This document shows positions 60,816 through 64,000 of a DNA stretch of 64,000 nt, one piece after another. The first letter of the stretch is position 1, and every line of letters starts with the position of its first letter. This DNA comes from Harmothoe impar (lineage: Eukaryota > Annelida > Polychaeta > Phyllodocida > Polynoidae). The position numbers and the translations under genes are program-made. Location of the stretch: contig OX381716.1 of NCBI GenBank assembly GCA_947462335.1, positions 5,142,438-5,206,437 of the forward strand, read 5' to 3'. The notes below the pieces were generated by a model, which did not search any database, was not told the DNA's origin, and worked only from the letters and a program-made list of their open reading frames with translations.

Positions 60816-61165
60816 GCTTCAATTAGGAAATGAACGCAATGAGGTCCACAGGTGTCAGCAGAAGTGTCTTGTAGTTGAATGCGGTTTCTTTGCCACTTGA
60901 ACGGAGCAGAGCGTTCCACGAAAGACAAGAACTCCGCACTCAGCGGCGGTAAGCCGAAGGAATCAAAGTAGTACACTTCACCCGTGCTCGACACGTAAAA
61001 CGCCACCCAATGCTGACCTGGTAAATGTTGCGGATCTGTGTTGCTCACGAAACAAGTGTCTTTGATAGGGTGCTTCGGAATAGTGTCACAAGAGAAAACG
61101 CCCAGGAAACGATGTTTTGTGTGAACGTTTTCCTTCAACACTCTGCTTATTTCAAGCGTGTTCAT
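60713..61165 (-). CDS. Adenain-like cysteine protease, copy 2
   Basis: 150 aa, identical to the copy 1 protease, with His52, Asp68, Gln99 and Cys106 all present. It starts 29 bp after the major capsid stop on the minus strand, which suggests a shared transcript with the capsid gene. Confidence 0.93.
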   Translation of the reverse strand: MNTLEISRVLKENVHTKHRFLGVFSCDTIPKHPIKDTCFVSNTDPQHLPGQHWVAFYVSSTGEVYYFDSFGLPPLSAEFLSFVERSAPFKWQRNRIQLQDTSADTCGPHCVHFLIEACRTRNPKKCVMRMSKIPKLSDRAVSQKLSMMLL

Positions 61166-61194
61166 ACGATACGCCAAGTACCGCCGTCTTGTCT

Positions 61195-62502
61195 TCAGTT
61201 CATGTGGTAGTCGGTGACGGGGTGTCGATCTCGGGTCAGCTCGACGACGTTGTCGTACACCAAGTAGAGTAGCACCGTTGTTGTCGCTTGTAGCGCCGAG
61301 CGGAAACTGACTTCCACCCTCAGCTGACCCGCTCTTATAAGGTTCACGCGACACCCGTCGTGCGATCTGTCTGGGGTTAAGTCGAGGGGGAACACCGTGT
61401 AACCGTTCAGGAATTGATCGTATGAAATACCGCAGGAGCGCGCGCCCTCGTACATCCCCGTTTCCGTGTGTAGCGCCAAGTACTCTCTCACGGCCGCTTT
61501 GGTCTTAAAGTCGGGCACGTAGGCGTCGTTCGGCACTTTCTGATCGTTCACTATCACTTGAAGCGAGCTGATGTCGTAATGCTTCATCTCGAACGGGTTC
61601 TTGGTGTAGCTACCGTTGAAGGCGTCGTGGTCAAGGAAGCAAATCATCATCGACTTGGGAAGCTGGCCTGTGTTGGAGTGCGTGTAGCTGTGATCTCTGT
61701 TACCTTGAGGGATGGCGTACGTCGTCACCTCCACTCTGTTCACCGGGTAGTCGAAGGGCCCGTGTTCTATCACCGCTCTCTCGTGCGTTTCCGCTACAGC
61801 GTCCGCCACCAGCACGCGTTGCACGTAGAGCTTTGCTTTGTAGATCTTCAAGCTGTAGCCTCCGTCAGCGGCGCACATCAGATAGAAAGAGGGCGCCGCT
61901 TGTTTCAGAGTGAGATTGATTTCTGTCTCTCCAACGATGAGCTTCGGTTGATGAGCCAGGTCAAAGTGCAGTCGCGCCATCAGCGAAAAGCGCTTGTTGG
62001 AGATTAGCTTCTTGCGCGCTTTGTACCCCGCATTCGCGTCAGTCAACGTGTCAAACTGACCGGGCGTATCTTCATGCCACCCCTGGGCGCTCATGACGCC
62101 GTCCTTCACGTCTTTGTTGTAGTTGAGTAACCCTTCCAAGTAAGCTCGATAAGGGTAGGTCTCGGTGTTGCCAGACACTTTGAAACCGCCGATGGAGACT
62201 TGGACGTCTTTGAAGAGCGAGTGAGCCAAGTTGTTCACCGGAGCTACCGCGTCGGTGTCCTCGATCGCCGCTCCGTTCGCTTTCAGCACTTGACATTCCA
62301 GATGAAGGTAATTCTCGTTCAGGTCTGTGTACTCTTGCGACTTGTTGATGGTGAAATTTATGTTACCTCCATCCTCTAAAGAGTTTTTTGTTTCTATCCC
62401 CAGGAAAGACGACTTTAAGATAGTAGTCTGAGTCGGCGCTACGGTGTGCAGGTCGAGCTCAGAGAGCGCGCACTCGTTACTGCTCTCGTGTACGTAAGCC
62501 AT
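61195..62502 (-). CDS. Major capsid protein (double jelly-roll), copy 2
   Basis: 435 aa, intact, with Gln228 and Asp326 in place of Arg and Asn in copy 1. The same TATA-Inr promoter precedes it. Identification as for copy 1. Intact capsid, minor capsid, core and protease genes side by side indicate that the element could still encode its virion parts. Confidence 0.9.
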   Translation of the reverse strand: MAYVHESSNECALSELDLHTVAPTQTTILKSSFLGIETKNSLEDGGNINFTINKSQEYTDLNENYLHLECQVLKANGAAIEDTDAVAPVNNLAHSLFKDVQVSIGGFKVSGNTETYPYRAYLEGLLNYNKDVKDGVMSAQGWHEDTPGQFDTLTDANAGYKARKKLISNKRFSLMARLHFDLAHQPKLIVGETEINLTLKQAAPSFYLMCAADGGYSLKIYKAKLYVQRVLVADAVAETHERAVIEHGPFDYPVNRVEVTTYAIPQGNRDHSYTHSNTGQLPKSMMICFLDHDAFNGSYTKNPFEMKHYDISSLQVIVNDQKVPNDAYVPDFKTKAAVREYLALHTETGMYEGARSCGISYDQFLNGYTVFPLDLTPDRSHDGCRVNLIRAGQLRVEVSFRSALQATTTVLLYLVYDNVVELTRDRHPVTDYHMN

Positions 62503-62556
62503 TGTGTTCTCTCTTCACGCGGCCGACAGACTGACGCCGGCCGCCTCCAGTCTTTT

Positions 62557-62564
62557 TATTTATA
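62557..62564 (-). promoter_or_regulatory. TATA box for the major capsid gene, copy 2
   Basis: TATAAATA on the minus strand, with the initiator-like TCAGTC at about 62529-62534 and the same 32-bp spacing as copy 1. Confidence 0.7.
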
Positions 62565-62581
62565 CCTGAACGCCTAGGCGC

Positions 62582-63007
62582 TTACCGGTCGAATACATCC
62601 CCTCTACGTCTCTTGCAAGAGCCACCGCCCGTCTGAGGAGAATGCCGGCGACGTTTCGACCCTTTCTTAGACGCGACAGGCGTCTTTCCTCCCGAGAACG
62701 CCGTACTCGCCAGTCTCTTCAGAGCGCCTGCGCCTCGGTCTTTCACGCTGCTCTTTAAAGTCCGACCCGCCAGCACATCTTTAGCTACGCCCACACCGGC
62801 GCGGAGCAGCGTTTTTCCCACCGACTTCAATAGCGGGGTAGCCGAGCGCATCAGACCTAACAGAGCGCCGCCCAAACCGTGCCCGCTCTGGAAAGAGCGC
62901 CCGCTGTACACGTTGACGCCGTTGCCCAGCTGCGCGTTGTAGTAATCGCTGTACCCTCTGCCGACGGTGCGCCTGGGTGGAAAGTACGGAACGCGTTGAC
63001 GCATCAT
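62582..63007 (-). CDS. Core/minor virion protein (adenovirus pX/pVI-like)
   Basis: 141 aa from ATG 63005-63007 (MMRQRVPYFPPRR). Residues 33-48 carry the VYSGRSFQSGHGLGGA motif that recurs in Polinton proteins of this type (aromatic, G, Q/S-rich, then a Gly-rich turn), followed by an amphipathic hydrophobic stretch (LLGLMRSATPLLKSVGKTLL, 49-68) and a helical segment ending in VKDRGAGALKRLA. The last 40 residues are Lys/Arg-rich (KKGSKRRRHS, CKRRRGD). Such proteins are thought to bind DNA or membranes inside the virion; the exact adenovirus counterpart is uncertain. It lies 11 bp after the minor capsid gene. Confidence 0.8.
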   Translation of the reverse strand: MMRQRVPYFPPRRTVGRGYSDYYNAQLGNGVNVYSGRSFQSGHGLGGALLGLMRSATPLLKSVGKTLLRAGVGVAKDVLAGRTLKSSVKDRGAGALKRLASTAFSGGKTPVASKKGSKRRRHSPQTGGGSCKRRRGDVFDR

Positions 63008-63018
63008 TTTTCTCTCTT

Positions 63019-63858
63019 TCAGCGCTCAATAGGTCTCAGATGAAGTGTCACGGTCACCTCGCCTCTACCGAATGGGATGGAATGACCGGATCGGTCTCTT
63101 AAATAGATGCCGACCTCGGTAAACCTCTTGGATTTCAAGGGGAAATAATCCAAATGGGGAAAACTGATAGCTTGCACGCCACCTCGACGCTTTCCGCCTC
63201 TGTCCACCGCCACGCAGCGCAACAGCGGCACTTGCATGTCGCCCACACGTCTCTCCTGGATCATGTCGGTGTATATGTACACAGAGTGCACGTCCCCGTA
63301 AACATCCATCGAGTAGGCGCCGGTAGTCGGCGACGCGAAACACGTCTTCTCTCCGAAGCCTAGAACGCATGCGAGATGCTGACTCAGCAGGACAGCACAG
63401 TGTCTCGGCGGTTTGATGGTGACGCGTTTCGTCTTGGCGTCGTACGATAAGATCCGCATCGGTTTGAGCAAGAAGCTGTCGCCCTCTAGTCTGTCATCTC
63501 GCAACGTCTCACTCAAGCGCTCGATTAGGGTGTGGTTGCTTCCGGTGAAAATAGGAGGTATCTCGAATATGTTTGGCATGAAACTGCGCACTCCCATGTC
63601 CTTCTCCATCTTTTCGATCATCTGTCTTGCTTGATCGCTGATCGCCTTCTTCTTCACCGCCGGGGACAAGAACTGCTTGTATACGGCATTCGTCTGTCTC
63701 AAGTCGACCTCTCTCTTGAACCTTTTTGTTTCCGGTTTCAATTGCTGCTCTTCCGATGTGTCTGATATCTCTTCCACCGTTACATAGCTCGCTTCCTTCC
63801 AGCTCAGCGGGAATTTTGAGCTGAACGTTAGCTTGCTCAGACCGTTCGCGTTTTTCAT
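63019..63858 (-). CDS. Minor capsid protein (single jelly-roll, penton-like)
   Basis: 279 aa from ATG 63856-63858 (MKNANGLSKLTFSSKFPLSW). The C-terminal domain (HLDYFPLKSKRFTEVGIYL, then RDRSGHSIPFGRGEVTVTLH) carries the strand pattern D-x-G-x-x-IPF-x-x-G-x-V-x-VTLHLR found in Polinton minor capsid proteins, which form the fivefold vertices in related viruses. The N-terminal third is charged and helical (KKKAISDQARQMIEKMEKD). The frame is open for 17 further codons upstream without an ATG, to a TAA at 63910-63912. The gene is absent from copy 1. Confidence 0.8.
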   Translation of the reverse strand: MKNANGLSKLTFSSKFPLSWKEASYVTVEEISDTSEEQQLKPETKRFKREVDLRQTNAVYKQFLSPAVKKKAISDQARQMIEKMEKDMGVRSFMPNIFEIPPIFTGSNHTLIERLSETLRDDRLEGDSFLLKPMRILSYDAKTKRVTIKPPRHCAVLLSQHLACVLGFGEKTCFASPTTGAYSMDVYGDVHSVYIYTDMIQERRVGDMQVPLLRCVAVDRGGKRRGGVQAISFPHLDYFPLKSKRFTEVGIYLRDRSGHSIPFGRGEVTVTLHLRPIER

Positions 63859-64000
63859 TCCCCTCCAGTCTACCTGTGGTTTTTTTTCCTTCGGAGAATT
63901 TAGTTTCTTTTAAAACCTGGATCGCCTCCTCTAGCGAACCTTTGGTGCGCAGAGGAACAACGATGATCAAGTCGTCGTCGTGCACGTTAGTCCATTCTGT
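63859..64000 (-). CDS. 3' part of an unidentified Polinton gene (partial)
   Basis: On the minus strand the frame starting at base 64000 is open (TEWTNVHDDDLIIVVPLR then EEAIQVLKETKFSEG) and enters the minor capsid gene in a different frame, staying open to 63509. A run of eight A residues (63881-63888 region) lies just before the minor capsid start. The part upstream of the minor capsid gene looks coding; the part inside it probably does not. It could be the end of the gene whose 5' fragment is at 55720 in copy 1, but that cannot be tested here. Confidence 0.35.

Larger units (their letters stand above)
60014..64000 (-). mobile_element. Polinton/Maverick copy 2, inverted, truncated by the window end
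   Basis: It begins AGTAGTATAGTATGTATCGG, nearly identical to the inverted right end of copy 1, directly after TCTGCA in the array (60008-60013). The genes run leftward on the minus strand in the order minor capsid, core, major capsid, protease, 99-aa ORF. Unlike copy 1 it keeps the minor capsid and the full core gene, so it may be a longer or full-length element. The right end, target duplication and any polymerase or integrase are beyond the window. Confidence 0.93.

Overview
The window is animal nuclear DNA dominated by a tandem tRNA-Ser gene array that two Polinton/Maverick (adenovirus-like) transposons have entered. At the left edge (289-487) lies the last coding exon of the translocon-associated protein gamma gene (SSR3), preceded by two partial duplications of its intron-exon junction and followed by a 3' UTR rich in CRE-like sites. 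SSR3, spliced exons, MITEs, tRNA-derived SINE heads and a Polinton point to a metazoan. A marine invertebrate is my guess, but the species cannot be fixed from the sequence.

From 2471 to 60013 the host DNA is about 35 copies of a 1337-bp unit. Each unit carries four 82-nt tRNA-Ser genes on alternating strands: UGA(+), AGA(-), CGA(+), AGA(-). I count 137 intact tRNA-Ser genes (33 UGA, 35 CGA, 69 AGA) plus one UGA gene split by a transposon. The units are nearly identical. Shared single-base variants reveal dimeric (2674-bp) higher-order repeats, as expected from unequal crossing-over or conversion. Every unit contains a resident AGGGACC...GGTCCCT MITE, and four units have an extra recent copy. 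Three larger disturbances occur: a 242-bp deletion plus a hAT-like element in unit 5 (8236-8808), an 893-bp replacement that removes one UGA gene (9600-10492), and a 1-kb composite insertion with a SINE head, a fold-back and a hairpin (32129-33116).

Polinton copy 1 (50491-58780, + orientation) is bounded by a 6-bp target duplication (GGCGTT) inside the unit-35 tRNA-Ser(UGA) gene and has TIRs of about 420-440 bp. It is an 8.3-kb deletion derivative. It holds an Ala-rich ORF and an unknown 216-aa ORF in divergent arrangement, the packaging ATPase, a broken small basic protein, a conserved Polinton protein, a 5'-truncated core-like gene, the major capsid protein, the adenain-like protease and an overlapping 99-aa ORF. 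It has no visible polymerase, integrase or penton.

Polinton copy 2 starts at 60014, only 1.2 kb further on, in the opposite orientation, and runs off the window. It shows the 99-aa ORF, protease, major capsid, intact core-like protein, minor capsid (penton-like) and the end of another ORF. The two copies differ by only two residues in the major capsid and one in the core protein, so both insertions are recent.
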